Below, piece after piece: positions 27,344 to 35,976 of a DNA stretch of 64,000 nt. The DNA lies in the NCBI RefSeq assembly GCF_021026195.1, contig NZ_JAJNCT010000030.1, forward strand, positions 62,001 to 126,000. The letters are read 5' to 3'. Source of the DNA: Comamonas koreensis (GTDB taxonomy: Bacteria > Pseudomonadota > Gammaproteobacteria > Burkholderiales > Burkholderiaceae_C). Positions within the stretch are counted from its first letter, which is position 1, and the number at the start of each line of letters is the position of its first letter. The notes below the pieces were generated by a model that had not been told where the DNA came from, ran no database searches, and saw only the letters and a program-made list of their open reading frames with translations. Position numbers and translations under genes: made by a program.

Positions 27344-27904
27344 ATGGCTATCAAATCCACGATCTACAAGGCCAATCTGTCGATTGCCGATATCGACCAC
27401 AACTACTACGCCGACCACAACCTGACCCTGGCGCGCCACCCCAGCGAAACCGACGAGCGCATGATGGTGCGCCTGGTGGCGCTGGCGCTGAATGCGCACC
27501 AGCTGCAGGACCTGTGCAATGGCGACGGCACCCTGGGCTTTGGCGCCGGCCTGTCCGACCCGGACAACCCCGATGTGCACCTGACCGACTTCACCGGCGC
27601 CAAGCGCATCTGGATCGAAGTGGGCCAGCCCGAAGAAAAGCCGATCACCAAGGCCTGCAACAAGTCCGACCATATGCTGGTCTACTGCTTCAACCATGCG
27701 GCCGAGATCTGGTGGAAGGGGCTGGAAGGCAAGCTCGCGCGCCAGGAAAAGCTCGAAGTGTTCCGCCTGCCAACCGAGGTCTCACAATCGCTGGCCGATC
27801 TGGCCGAGCGCAGCATGCAGCTGCAGGCCACCATCCAGGAAGGCCAGCTGACCTTGTCCAGCGACAAGGGCACCGTCTTTGTAGAACCTATTCGCTGGAA
27901 GTGA
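27344..27904 (+). CDS. yaeQ: YaeQ family protein
   Basis: 186-residue YaeQ homologue, a small alpha/beta protein with a PD-(D/E)XK nuclease-like fold and no settled function. The start at ATG 27344 gives the family N-terminus MAIKSTIYKANL; an upstream in-frame GTG/ATG region is Pro/Arg-rich and unlike YaeQ. Family blocks ARHPSETDERMMVRL and IWIEVGQPEEKPITKAC are intact, with the nuclease-like acidic and lysine residues. The 3' end overlaps the convergent DUF1289 gene by 17 bases. Confidence 0.92.
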   Translation: MAIKSTIYKANLSIADIDHNYYADHNLTLARHPSETDERMMVRLVALALNAHQLQDLCNGDGTLGFGAGLSDPDNPDVHLTDFTGAKRIWIEVGQPEEKPITKACNKSDHMLVYCFNHAAEIWWKGLEGKLARQEKLEVFRLPTEVSQSLADLAERSMQLQATIQEGQLTLSSDKGTVFVEPIRWK

Positions 27905-28316
27905 TGCCGCCTGCGGAACGCGCACGTTCCGCGTAGCGGTTGAAGCGCCAGGCCGTGCCCTGCACAGTGATGCGCCGCCATACCGCCCGCTTTTGCACAG
28001 GCGTGTAGGCCAGCCAGTGCTGCACCTCGTCAAAACTACGGCCGCAGCCCTTGCAGACCGCATCGCCCTGGCTGGTGGAACAGATGGCGATGCAGGGCGT
28101 ATCCGGTGTGGTCTCCCACCAGGCGAGCCAGGCCTGCATGGCCGTATCCCCCATGTCGCGGGCCGCCACCGCATCCCGGCGCTGGTAGACCAGCAGCGCA
28201 TAGACCTCGGCCAACGCAGCCACCTGGGGCGACAACGACGCGCCCGGGCCACTGGGCGCGCGCTGGCGCCAGTGGTTGATGGCCGCTTCCAGATCGGTCA
28301 GGTGGATGGATTCCAT
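27888..28316 (-). CDS. DUF3717 and DUF1289 domain protein
   Basis: 142 residues. The N-terminal half matches DUF3717 (MESIHLTDLEAAINHWRQR, AEVYALLVYQRRD). The C-terminal half is a DUF1289 domain with four conserved cysteines (PCIAIC and CKGCGRSFDEV), probably binding a metal or iron-sulfur cluster, followed by the conserved W and R (HWLAYTPVQKRAVWRRI). The start is set at 28316, where DUF3717 begins; the frame continues upstream without homology. Finding both domains on one chain is typical of Burkholderiales. Function unknown. Confidence 0.85.
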   Translation of the reverse strand: MESIHLTDLEAAINHWRQRAPSGPGASLSPQVAALAEVYALLVYQRRDAVAARDMGDTAMQAWLAWWETTPDTPCIAICSTSQGDAVCKGCGRSFDEVQHWLAYTPVQKRAVWRRITVQGTAWRFNRYAERARSAGGITSSE

Positions 28317-28492
28317 AGCTGCGGGAATGATAGCCCTGCGCGGAACAAACCACCAAACGGCCAGCCCGCATCCACTTGCACACAGCTTGTTATCCACAGG
28401 TGTGGGCAAACACAAACATCCGGGAATACTCTGTGCCCTGGCCCGGTCTTTGTAGCCCCAAAGTGCCTTGTTTGTGTTCCAATACGCGCTGA
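28317..28492. other. Gene-free region before the riboswitch
   Basis: No convincing gene. It should contain divergent promoters for the DUF3717/DUF1289 gene and the TerC transcript. A perfect DnaA-box sequence (TTATCCACA) occurs at 28390-28398, alone and not in an origin-like cluster. Confidence 0.5.
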
Positions 28493-28623
28493 CGAAGGGG
28501 AGTAGCTCCCGTTGATGCCTTGCCAGCAGCAAGCGCAGAGACATGTAATGCGTCGTCAGTACGAAGCCTCACGGCTTCCGGCGCGTTAGGTTCATGGCCC
28601 ACATGATCTGAGCAAGACCTTTG
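28493..28623 (+). promoter_or_regulatory. yybP-ykoY (Mn2+) riboswitch
   Basis: The conserved core AAGGGGAGTAGC (28495-28506) and the closing segment GAGCAAGACCTT (28610-28621) are present. The P1 stem CGAAGG/CCTTTG (28493-98/28618-23) closes the aptamer. This class binds Mn2+ with Ca2+/Mg2+ and usually precedes mntP or terC/alx genes, which matches the gene 160 bases downstream. The expression platform is not obvious; a GTTGTTGGC/GCCAACGCCGAACAAC hairpin (28669-28705) lies between aptamer and start. Confidence 0.8.
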
Positions 28624-28783
28624 AAAACCATGGTGCCGCACCACAGGTCTTCGAAGCTACTGCCCCGGTTGTTGGCCGTTTCAAGCGCCAACGCCGAACA
28701 ACGTCGCCTCCCTGACTTGTAACGACACCCCACTGGCTGGCCTGTGCATGGTGCATGGGCCGCTTTTTCAAAAATTAGGTGCT

Positions 28784-29530
28784 TACATGGACTTGGATTT
28801 TCTGACGCACGCGCCCTTCTGGATTGCACTGGGCCAAATCATCATCATCGACATCCTGCTCGGCGGGGACAACGCGGTGGTGATTGCACTGGCTTGCCGC
28901 AAGCTGCCCCCTGACCTGCGCCGCAAAGGCATCATCTTTGGTACCGCTGGCGCGATCATCTTGCGCGTCATCCTGATCGCGTTCGCGATGTTCCTGCTGG
29001 CCCTGCCTTTCCTGAAGTTTGTCGGCGCCATCCTGCTGTTCTGGATCGGTATCAAGCTGCTGGTGCCTGAAGACGAAGACCACGGCAACATCCAGGGCAG
29101 TGACCGCCTGTTTGCCGCCATCAAGACCATCATCGTTGCCGACCTGGTGATGAGCGTGGACAACGTGATCGCCATCGCCGGCGCCGCACAGAACGCCGGT
29201 GACGAGCACCACATGCTGCTCATCATCCTGGGCCTGCTGATCTCGATCCCGATCATCGTCTGGGGCAGCCAGCTGGTCATCAAGCTGATGGAGCGCTTTC
29301 CGATGGTCATCACCGCCGGTGGCATGCTGCTGGGCTGGATTGCAGGTGGCATGCTGGTGTCCGACCCCGTGTTTGCCAACCCGGACAAGTGGACCTGGAT
29401 GTTCAAGATCGACCAGAGCAAGACCCTGCACTATGCAGCCGCTGCCGCTGGCGCACTGATCGTGCTGGTGCTGGGCAAATGGCTGGCCGGCAAAAAAGCC
29501 AAGGAACTCCCGGCGGCCAACGTACACTAA
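28784..29530 (+). CDS. TerC family membrane protein (riboswitch-controlled)
   Basis: 248-residue polytopic protein, seven or more TMs, with TerC hallmarks: LLGGDNAVVIALACRKLP near the N-terminus and ADLVMSVDNVIAIAGAA in the middle, both carrying the membrane acidic/Asn pair thought to bind Mn2+. TerC/Alx/MeeF proteins export Mn2+, in some cases to metallate secreted enzymes. The ATG at 28784 gives MDLDFLTHAPFW, and AGGTG lies 6 bases upstream. A yybP-ykoY riboswitch precedes it, so induction by Mn2+ is expected. A second TerC gene lies at 42498. Confidence 0.93.
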   Translation, partial: YMDLDFLTHAPFWIALGQIIIIDILLGGDNAVVIALACRKLPPDLRRKGIIFGTAGAIILRVILIAFAMFLLALPFLKFVGAILLFWIGIKLLVPEDEDHGNIQGSDRLFAAIKTIIVADLVMSVDNVIAIAGAAQNAGDEHHMLLIILGLLISIPIIVWGSQLVIKLMERFPMVITAGGMLLGWIAGGMLVSDPVFANPDKWTWMFKIDQSKTLHYAAAAAGALIVLVLGKWLAGKKAKELPAANVH

Positions 29531-29597
29531 GCCCATACCCGCCCTCTATCACCACCGCTGGCAGCCCCGCGCTGCCAGCCCCACTTAGGCCACTTGG

Positions 29598-30038
29598 ATG
29601 AACGTAAAAATAGTCTTTGTAGATGATGCCGCCTTTGCCCTGCAGCGCTTGAACGAGCGCGCAACCATCAACGACGAGCACTGGGTGCTGGTGGCTTGCG
29701 CCCCCAAGATCACCCGCAGGGCCAGCCGCTGGGGCAATCGCAGCACCCTCGAAAAGTGGCGTAACAAGTGGGCCAAAAACCTGTTTGAGGGCCTGATCCC
29801 GCAAAGCACCCAGTTACAGCGTGCCCGCGTCTCGACCCATATCTCGGAAGTGAGCGTTCAGCAAATGACCGCCCAACTGCATGCCGAGTACCCCGAGGCC
29901 GAAGTGCTGGACTGGCGCCGCCCCAAGGCCATCTCCGAGCCGCCATCAGCCGACTTTGTGCCACGCCCTGCCAAGCTGGCCGGCTCGTTGCTGGGCATTC
30001 TGGGTATCTGCTTCAGCTTGGTGCTTGACGGCGCGTAA
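29598..30038 (+). CDS. Conserved hypothetical protein
   Basis: 146 residues, not recognised. The first ~90 residues look like a compact alpha/beta domain (MNVKIVFVDDAAFALQRLNE, DEHWVLVACAPKITRR, then a basic stretch WGNRSTLEKWRNKWAKN). The C-terminus has one hydrophobic helix (LAGSLLGILGICFSLVLDG) that could insert in the membrane, giving a tail-anchored topology. Codon use matches the surrounding core genes and a strong terminator follows, so I consider it real. No functional clue from neighbours. Confidence 0.7.
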   Translation: MNVKIVFVDDAAFALQRLNERATINDEHWVLVACAPKITRRASRWGNRSTLEKWRNKWAKNLFEGLIPQSTQLQRARVSTHISEVSVQQMTAQLHAEYPEAEVLDWRRPKAISEPPSADFVPRPAKLAGSLLGILGICFSLVLDGA

Positions 30039-30062
30039 GCCATCAATCCACCACCCCACATC

Positions 30063-30085
30063 AAGCGCCTTCGGGCGCTTTTTTC
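30063..30085 (+). terminator. Terminator after the hypothetical gene
   Basis: AAGCGCC-TTCG-GGCGCTT with an extra-stable TTCG tetraloop followed by TTTT, 25 bases past the stop at 30038. Confidence 0.88.
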
Positions 30086-30162
30086 GTATTGGGACAAGCC
30101 CGCCACCAATCATGGGATGGCGGCCTATACACAGCACGCCTGCCATCCGCTATGCTGGAGCC

Positions 30163-30519
30163 ATGAAACTCATCCTCAAATGGCTGCTCTCCGCAGTCGC
30201 CCTGCTCTGTGTCGCCTACCTTTACAGTGGCGTGGAAGTGCGCAGCTTTGGCGCGGCATTGATTGCAGCGCTGCTTATAGGGCTGTGCAATGCCATCGTG
30301 CGCCCGGTGCTGATCGTGCTGACGCTTCCCGTCACCATCCTGACCTTGGGCCTGTTCATCTTTGTCATCAACGCGCTGATGTTCTGGGCCGCTTCCGGCA
30401 TCGCAGGCAGCGGCTTTGTGGTGCACGGATTTTGGGCAGCGCTGATCGGCTCTGTGCTCTACTCCATCATCAGCCTGGTCATCGAATCACTTACGGGCCG
30501 CCTGCTCCTTGGCAAGTAA
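30163..30519 (+). CDS. Phage holin family / YvlD-like membrane protein
   Basis: 118 residues with four hydrophobic helices, the Phage_holin_4_2 (YvlD) family. Family motifs VRSFGAALIAALLIGLCNAI, RPVLIVLTLPVTILTLGLF and INALMFWAAS are present. Despite the name these are chromosomal membrane proteins of unknown role, sometimes linked to envelope stress. The ATG at 30163 has GGAG a few bases upstream and gives a signal-anchor-like start. Its 3' end overlaps the convergent protease gene by 33 bases. Confidence 0.88.
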   Translation: MKLILKWLLSAVALLCVAYLYSGVEVRSFGAALIAALLIGLCNAIVRPVLIVLTLPVTILTLGLFIFVINALMFWAASGIAGSGFVVHGFWAALIGSVLYSIISLVIESLTGRLLLGK

Positions 30520-32220
30520 TTGCATCTCGCGCAAGCGGGTGTCGATGATCGAGGCCTCGTAATAGTCGTTGCGGTTTGGGCTGTTGCGCGCCATGTCCTG
30601 CCCGGCGCGCAGGCGGTCGACCGCTGCTGCATAGTCATACTGGGCAGCCCGGCTCTCGGCCTCAGCACGGATGGAGCGCAGCGGCTGGTTCTGCTGGCGC
30701 AACACCCATGACAGCGCAAGCCAGGCCCCCGCATCCTTGGGCCACTGCACCACCAGGGTCTGCAGGCGGCTGCTGGTCTGGCGCAATACCCCTTCATAGG
30801 CCGTCAAACCCGTGGCAGGCAGCTGCGCCAAGGCTTGCGCAGCCAATACCAGCTCGGGCCGATCACTGCTCTGGCCTGCATCATCTCCCACCACGGCCTT
30901 GACCTCCGGCAGCAGCACATCGCGGCTGCTGTCCTGGATGCCCAGCGACTTGTCCGAGCCCTGTGTGATCACCGCTTCGTTGACCAGGCCAGTCATCGCA
31001 TTGCTGACCGTCACCGAGGTGCTACCCGCCTTGCTGGCTGCGGGCTTGAGCGGCTGGATCTTGGCCAGTGCCGCCAACGCATCCTGCGGCTGGCGGTTCC
31101 GCAATGCCAGATCGGCGCGCAACAACTGCGCCTGGCGCATCGCATCGGGGTGGGCCTGTACGGTGGCATCCAGCTGGTCCAGCGCAGTCAAAGCTTCAGC
31201 ATGGCGCCCCAGCTGGTTTTGGGACATGGCGGCCAGATACCAGACACCTGCCCGCTGATCCAGTGAGCGGCTGGCAAAATCGGCCGCCGTGGTCAATTGC
31301 ACCCATTGGTGCAATACCTGGGGCTCAGGCTTGGACAGCATGCGCGCCCGGGCCGACATCATCTGCGCCACCATGCCCGTGTCCTGCGGTTTGCGTGCAG
31401 CACCGGCGGGCAAGCGCGACTGCATGTCGGCAATGCGCTCGGTCGTCAGCGGGTGGGTGCGCAAGTAGGGCCAGCTGCCGTTGTCGTTCATGCGGTTGGC
31501 TTGCTGCAGCTTCTCAAACATGCTGACAAAACCTGCTTGCGAGTAGCCGGCTGGCGGCATCAGACTCATGCCGGTACGGTCCGCCTCGCGCTCCATATCG
31601 CGTGAGAAGTTCAGTTGCGACTGGATGGCCGCGGCCGAGCTGCCCACCATCAGCGCCTGGGCTGCAGCCGGGTTCTTGCTAGCAGCCAACGCGCCCAAAA
31701 TCATGCCAGCAATCATCACCGGCGTCATGCGCGACTGGCGGGCCAGCATGCGCGCAATATGGCGCTGGGTGATATGGCTCATCTCGTGGGCCAACACAGA
31801 AGCCAGCTCATCGCGGCTGCCGACAACCCCCACCAGACCGGTCTGCACGCCCATAAAACCGCCCGGCAGCGCAAAGGCATTCACGGTCGCATCCTGGATC
31901 AGCATCACCTGCCAGGCAAAACGTTCCTGCAGCTCAGACGTCAAGGTGCCGCGCTGCCGCGCTGCCAGCATCAGCTCCTGCCAGATGCCGTTAACGTACT
32001 CATACAGAATCGCATCATCCAGAAACTGCGGATCGCGGTAAATCTCGCGCGCAATGTCATCCCCCAGACGCCGCTCTTCGCTGGTGGTCATCTCGGCGCC
32101 CTCACCCATCGCCGGCAAACTGGTGTCGGCCCGCGCCTGCAGGGGGGCCAGGGCGGCCATTGCCGCCATATGGGCCGCGAGCAAGGCACATGCTGTGCGT
32201 TTAAAAAACCATGTATTCAT
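30487..32220 (-). CDS. M48 family metalloprotease with TPR region (BepA-like)
   Basis: 577-residue periplasmic protein. A signal peptide (about 1-31, cut after QARA) is followed by an M48 zinc-protease domain with the HExxH motif (LAHEMSHITQRH, about residue 144) and the third ligand Glu in DMEREADRTG. An alpha-helical TPR region follows from about residue 310. The layout matches BepA (YfgC), which degrades or assists assembly of outer-membrane proteins such as LptD. The C-terminus is longer than in E. coli BepA (487 residues). It overlaps the YvlD-like gene at the 3' end. Confidence 0.9.
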   Translation of the reverse strand: MNTWFFKRTACALLAAHMAAMAALAPLQARADTSLPAMGEGAEMTTSEERRLGDDIAREIYRDPQFLDDAILYEYVNGIWQELMLAARQRGTLTSELQERFAWQVMLIQDATVNAFALPGGFMGVQTGLVGVVGSRDELASVLAHEMSHITQRHIARMLARQSRMTPVMIAGMILGALAASKNPAAAQALMVGSSAAAIQSQLNFSRDMEREADRTGMSLMPPAGYSQAGFVSMFEKLQQANRMNDNGSWPYLRTHPLTTERIADMQSRLPAGAARKPQDTGMVAQMMSARARMLSKPEPQVLHQWVQLTTAADFASRSLDQRAGVWYLAAMSQNQLGRHAEALTALDQLDATVQAHPDAMRQAQLLRADLALRNRQPQDALAALAKIQPLKPAASKAGSTSVTVSNAMTGLVNEAVITQGSDKSLGIQDSSRDVLLPEVKAVVGDDAGQSSDRPELVLAAQALAQLPATGLTAYEGVLRQTSSRLQTLVVQWPKDAGAWLALSWVLRQQNQPLRSIRAEAESRAAQYDYAAAVDRLRAGQDMARNSPNRNDYYEASIIDTRLREMQLLAKEQAARK

Positions 32221-32385
32221 TCAAAATTCCGTGCGGCAGCAGATACTGAATCTGGATCAAGGCTGGTTGGAGGCCAGAACGCGCTCCTTGCCATCATGCA
32301 TGAACGCCAACACGTATGATGAAGCACCGCCGCACAAGTTGCACCTTGTATTGCGGCTTGTGACGCATTCAACACTGATAAAACC

Positions 32386-32859
32386 ATGACTGAACTCACC
32401 CATTTCGACGCCCAGGGCCAGGCCCATATGGTCGATGTCGGCGCCAAGCCTAACACCCATCGCATAGCGATCGCGGAGGGCTTCATCACCATGCAGGCGA
32501 CCACCTTGGACATCATTACCGCAGGCACGGCCAAAAAAGGCGATGTGCTGGGGATTGCACGCATCGCCGGGATTATGGCGGCGAAGAAGACCAGTGAGCT
32601 GATACCGCTGTGCCACCCGATTGCGCTGACCAAGGTGGCGGTGGAGTTTGAGTTGTTACCTGAAAAGAATGCTGTGCGTTGCGAAGTGCGAACTGAAACC
32701 GTTGGGCCTACTGGCGTGGAGATGGAAGCCTTGACTGCTGTACAGGTAGCACTTCTGACCATTTATGACATGTGCAAGGCAGTGGATAAGGGGATGGTAA
32801 TGGATAGGCTGCAATTATTAGAGAAGCATGGAGGAAATTCTGGGAGTTGGACCGTATAA
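32386..32859 (+). CDS. moaC: Cyclic pyranopterin monophosphate synthase
   Basis: MoaC works with MoaA in the first step of molybdenum cofactor synthesis, turning the 3',8-cyclo-GTP intermediate into cPMP. 157 residues, normal length. Signatures are [34 protein letters not shown] and MCKAVDKGM, the last including the catalytic Lys-Asp region. It is the last core-like gene before the composition drops towards AT. No other moa genes are adjacent. Confidence 0.96.
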   Translation: MTELTHFDAQGQAHMVDVGAKPNTHRIAIAEGFITMQATTLDIITAGTAKKGDVLGIARIAGIMAAKKTSELIPLCHPIALTKVAVEFELLPEKNAVRCEVRTETVGPTGVEMEALTAVQVALLTIYDMCKAVDKGMVMDRLQLLEKHGGNSGSWTV

Positions 32860-32963
32860 CGACTCTATGCAGGGTATATTCATAGTAGCTGAACCCCTAT
32901 TCATGAATTTACTCTCTTGACTTTTTCTAGTACAAAACTACCACAATCAAAAAAGGCTGCCAC

Positions 32964-34082
32964 ATGCATGTGCTTGTGACTGGAGGTGCGGGTTTTATTG
33001 GCTCACATACCTGTCTTCATCTGTTGGAAAACGGTGTCGATGTCACTGCCTTCGACAATTTTTGCAACAGCTCTCCTGACGCCTTGAGGCGAGTACAGGA
33101 GCTTGCGGGCCGCAGACTCCAGGTAGTTGAAGGTGATGTGCGTGATACAGCCTCACTCCATGTCATCTTGAATGGCCCGACTCCTGTTGACGCAGTGGTG
33201 CATTTTGCGGGCTTGAAGTCTGTGGGGGAGTCTGTAGCCGAGCCTGTGCGCTACTACGACAACAACGTGGTAGGCACGCTTCATCTCATTGAGGCAATGC
33301 AACGCGCAAATGTATTCACGCTGGTTTTTTCCTCTACGGCTACCGTATATGGCAATCCGGCGCCAGAGCATCTACCACTGAAAGAAACAGCCCCCTGCGG
33401 TCAAACACATAGCCCTTATGCCACAAGCAAATGGATGGTGGAGCGTTGCCTTGCCGATCTACATCTAGCTCAACCTCATTGGCGAATAGCGCGACTTCGT
33501 TACTTCAATCCCGTAGGCGCTCACCCGAGTGGACGCATTGGGGAAAGCCCACTCGGAATACCCAACAACCTTATGCCATTCGTGAGTCAGGTTGCAAGCG
33601 GCGTGCGCCCAACACTGTCCATTTTTGGAGGTGATTACCCTACGCCCGACGGCACCGGTGTGCGTGACTACATACATGTCATGGACCTAGCAGAAGGCCA
33701 TGTAGCTACACTGAAGTATTTGGCGACCAGAAAAGAGGGCGAGTTATTGACGCTGAACCTCGGAACAGGGGAAGGCCGTTCAGTACTAGAGGTGGTGCAT
33801 ACCTTTGAAGCTGTTACTGGTCAGGCTGTTCCCTATCAAATTGTGTCCCGGCGTTCAGGAGATGTTCCAGCATATTATGCTAACGCGGCCCAAGCGCAAA
33901 AAATGCTGCAATGGCATGCAACTCGCACATTGGAAGATATGTGCGCAGACACGTGGCGCTGGCAAACAGCCAACCCCTGCGGCTATCAAAATGAATCCAA
34001 TGCTATATATCCTAAGGGCTCGGCAGACTCTCCGTCAACGAGTACGGTCCACGCAATCTCACGCGACAACAAAGGTATATAA
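32964..34082 (+). CDS. galE: UDP-glucose 4-epimerase
   Basis: GalE interconverts UDP-glucose and UDP-galactose with bound NAD. The extended-SDR fold is clear: GGAGFIGSHT at the N-terminus, VVHFAGLKSVGES, the catalytic Ser in SSTATVYG and YxxxK in YATSKWMVE. It has 372 residues where about 340 is usual. The normal core ends near NPCGY; the last ~30 residues have no family character and are read antisense through the tail of the next gene (97-base overlap). The original stop has probably been lost at a recombination junction. It is likely to supply UDP-Gal for the neighbouring glycosylation genes. Confidence 0.93.
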   Translation: MHVLVTGGAGFIGSHTCLHLLENGVDVTAFDNFCNSSPDALRRVQELAGRRLQVVEGDVRDTASLHVILNGPTPVDAVVHFAGLKSVGESVAEPVRYYDNNVVGTLHLIEAMQRANVFTLVFSSTATVYGNPAPEHLPLKETAPCGQTHSPYATSKWMVERCLADLHLAQPHWRIARLRYFNPVGAHPSGRIGESPLGIPNNLMPFVSQVASGVRPTLSIFGGDYPTPDGTGVRDYIHVMDLAEGHVATLKYLATRKEGELLTLNLGTGEGRSVLEVVHTFEAVTGQAVPYQIVSRRSGDVPAYYANAAQAQKMLQWHATRTLEDMCADTWRWQTANPCGYQNESNAIYPKGSADSPSTSTVHAISRDNKGI

Positions 34083-34765
34083 CGCAATTTTTCCGCCCGG
34101 CGTCCTGTCGCCGCCACAGAGCGATCGATTACACCGCGTTGCGTAGGAAATCGCTCTTTCAACCAAGCAATTGATTGTGCCCGATTCAGGACATTTCCTG
34201 TTGAATCCCCATAGGGCTGCCATAACTCTGGTCGAGCGGACAACGAGACTCCATTGAGCGCAGCAAGCGTCATTTCTACTTCTTCTTCTACCCTCATCGC
34301 ACGCAACGATATATAAGTGGGTCCCGTCCATGGAAGAGAACGCAAAGACTCTGGTGCTTTATCCAGAGACTGCCTATCGATGTCGGCCGTATGTACTACG
34401 CGGAAACGATCATACTCAAAAGCAACATGAACCGGACGAGCTTGCGCAACGGACCATAAACCATAGAAAAGGGCCCCAAGCTGCAATAGACCGATAACAC
34501 CAAAATCCATTCTCGTCTCACGAAGCGACTTGGCAGGGTTGAATGTAGCAAAGGTTATGAGTGGTCCGAGCACCACATCCACCACTACAACCAACATGAA
34601 TAATTCTCGGCCTCCGGAGATTTCACGAAATGGATATGGATACCACAAACCAAATACCAACACCGCTGCCAAACCAGCGAGCAGTACGCTCAATAGCAAA
34701 TGATAAAAGGATGCCTGTAGCTTCACACATATGAGGCTTGATATTCTATATCTATACATTTTCAT
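33986..34765 (-). CDS. TfpX/TfpZ family type IV pilin accessory protein
   Basis: 259 residues with three or four hydrophobic helices in the first ~120 residues (LLLSVLLAGLAAVLVFGLWY, LFMLVVVVDVVLGPLITF) followed by a soluble domain. The motif YPYPFREISGG and the DVVLGPLITFATFNP segment are typical of the TfpX/TfpZ pilin accessory family, encoded beside group III-V pilins in Pseudomonas, Acinetobacter and Moraxella and needed for efficient surface display of the cognate pilin. The cognate pilins lie about 6 kb away at 40177-41246. The 3' end overlaps galE. Confidence 0.85.
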   Translation of the reverse strand: MKMYRYRISSLICVKLQASFYHLLLSVLLAGLAAVLVFGLWYPYPFREISGGRELFMLVVVVDVVLGPLITFATFNPAKSLRETRMDFGVIGLLQLGALFYGLWSVAQARPVHVAFEYDRFRVVHTADIDRQSLDKAPESLRSLPWTGPTYISLRAMRVEEEVEMTLAALNGVSLSARPELWQPYGDSTGNVLNRAQSIAWLKERFPTQRGVIDRSVAATGRRAEKLRYIPLLSREIAWTVLVDGESAEPLGYIALDSF

Positions 34766-34844
34766 TTGAAAACTTACGACCTCTTAAATTCAATTTGCAT
34801 ATGGCGCATGGCATAGATGCAGAAATCAAAATCCAACAAGCAAA

Positions 34845-35225
34845 CTAACGTCTAAAAACAAAATATTTTTGCATCAAAAATGAAAAAATCGCACTAAATG
34901 GCAAAGCACACACCCCAGCCAAAGCGCCATCGACACCTTCGTCTATAATAAAACCAATTATACAACTAACAAGAACATATATAACAACCCATGACAGCAA
35001 AAATCTCAACCACAGACTGGTTTTATAATTTCTAAAAACCAATACCCCATTACCCCTGAATCCTATGACGACTCCAAATAGCAGCGCAAAAAAATTTGCC
35101 CCCCAATGATTCATTCCAAAATACAAACATAAAAAATATATCCCGAAGCTAAAGACCGTATTAAATAAACCAACAATCAAGAAACGAAGCAATTCACTCA
35201 AAACTCCCCCATCCAAATATTTCAT
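34845..35225 (-). CDS. GtrA family membrane protein
   Basis: 126-residue protein with four TM helices. The GtrA signature is visible: FLIVGLFNTVFSFGIYFLC near the start, FRGNGVLVF in the middle and the ending FLMQKYFVFRR. GtrA proteins are thought to flip or assist transfer of undecaprenyl-phosphate-linked sugars. Sequence is AT-rich compared with flanking core genes. It begins one base after the methyltransferase stop, so the two are co-translated. With the DPM1-like gene at 38984 it could make and translocate a lipid-linked sugar. Confidence 0.87.
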   Translation of the reverse strand: MKYLDGGVLSELLRFLIVGLFNTVFSFGIYFLCLYFGMNHWGANFFALLFGVVIGFRGNGVLVFRNYKTSLWLRFLLSWVVIYVLVSCIIGFIIDEGVDGALAGVCALPFSAIFSFLMQKYFVFRR

Positions 35226-35226
35226 T

Positions 35227-35934
35227 TTATATCAAACGGGCATCAATAATGTACCCAAAACTGAGCAGAGGGAAAAATCTTTCCACCCCTCTTACTACAC
35301 CTTGCGCAAGCTGGGCGGCAATCTTTTTTGACCCATTGGATTCTAAAATCATTTGAGTGGCGAAAAATCTATACGGTATTATCTTGTAATCAGTTAACCC
35401 AGATCTAAGACACAGCGTATTTAATATTTTATAAGTAAATACATGGATATGATCAGGATGTTGTGCCTCTCTAGAAATTGCCCCAAGAACGGAATTCGCG
35501 AAGCACACTCCGTTTGGCGTGCTCAATATCATGCGCCGCCCCGGAAATATATTTTTCAACTGAGAAATAAATTGCAACGGTGATTCAATATGCTCTATAA
35601 ACTCCCCGGCAACAATAATCTCTATATTTTTATCAAAAAAGCCATCAAGCTTTAAACCATTGCCACGAAATATTCTGGAATTGGGTCCGGTTTCAATTCC
35701 TCCATCTGGGATCTTTTTGGAGTCATCGACTCCAATAACACCTTTCGCGACATTTGCAATACAGCCATGCAACCAGAAATTAGTTCCACGTTTTATCAGA
35801 GCAGTCTCATCATAGCAACCGATATCAAGAACCTTTTTATCAATACACGAATTTGTGATATATTCTATTCGATCCACTGGCTTACAAACACTCAAACGAG
35901 ACAGTGTCTCGTAACCAACAACCGGCACATTCAT
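35227..35934 (-). CDS. SAM-dependent methyltransferase
   Basis: Class I methyltransferase. Motif I is KVLDIGCYDETALIKRG, an acidic strand VIGVDDSKK follows, and a post-I/IV region EIIVAGEFIEHIESPLQF resembles Methyltransf_11/23 members acting on sugars or lipids. I use the ATG at 35934 (MNVPVVGYE), preceded by GGTGGTG; an ATG at 35949 would add five residues. The gene is clearly AT-rich and probably acquired. It is divergent from a GT2 gene and upstream of gtrA. Substrate unknown; methylation of a glycan is a reasonable guess. Confidence 0.8.
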   Translation of the reverse strand: MNVPVVGYETLSRLSVCKPVDRIEYITNSCIDKKVLDIGCYDETALIKRGTNFWLHGCIANVAKGVIGVDDSKKIPDGGIETGPNSRIFRGNGLKLDGFFDKNIEIIVAGEFIEHIESPLQFISQLKNIFPGRRMILSTPNGVCFANSVLGAISREAQHPDHIHVFTYKILNTLCLRSGLTDYKIIPYRFFATQMILESNGSKKIAAQLAQGVVRGVERFFPLLSFGYIIDARLI

Positions 35935-35976
35935 ATTGACACCACCCATATATAATCATTAAATTTAGGAGCAATT

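Noticed and set aside
28390..28398. DnaA box TTATCCACA as part of an origin
   Set aside because: A single consensus box with no cluster, no AT-rich unwinding region and no dnaA/dnaN nearby; more likely chance or a titration site.
29557..29580. GCTGGCAG/CTGCCAGC hairpin as terminator of the first TerC gene
   Set aside because: The stem is good but is followed by CCCACTTAGG with no T-tract, so I do not call it an intrinsic terminator.
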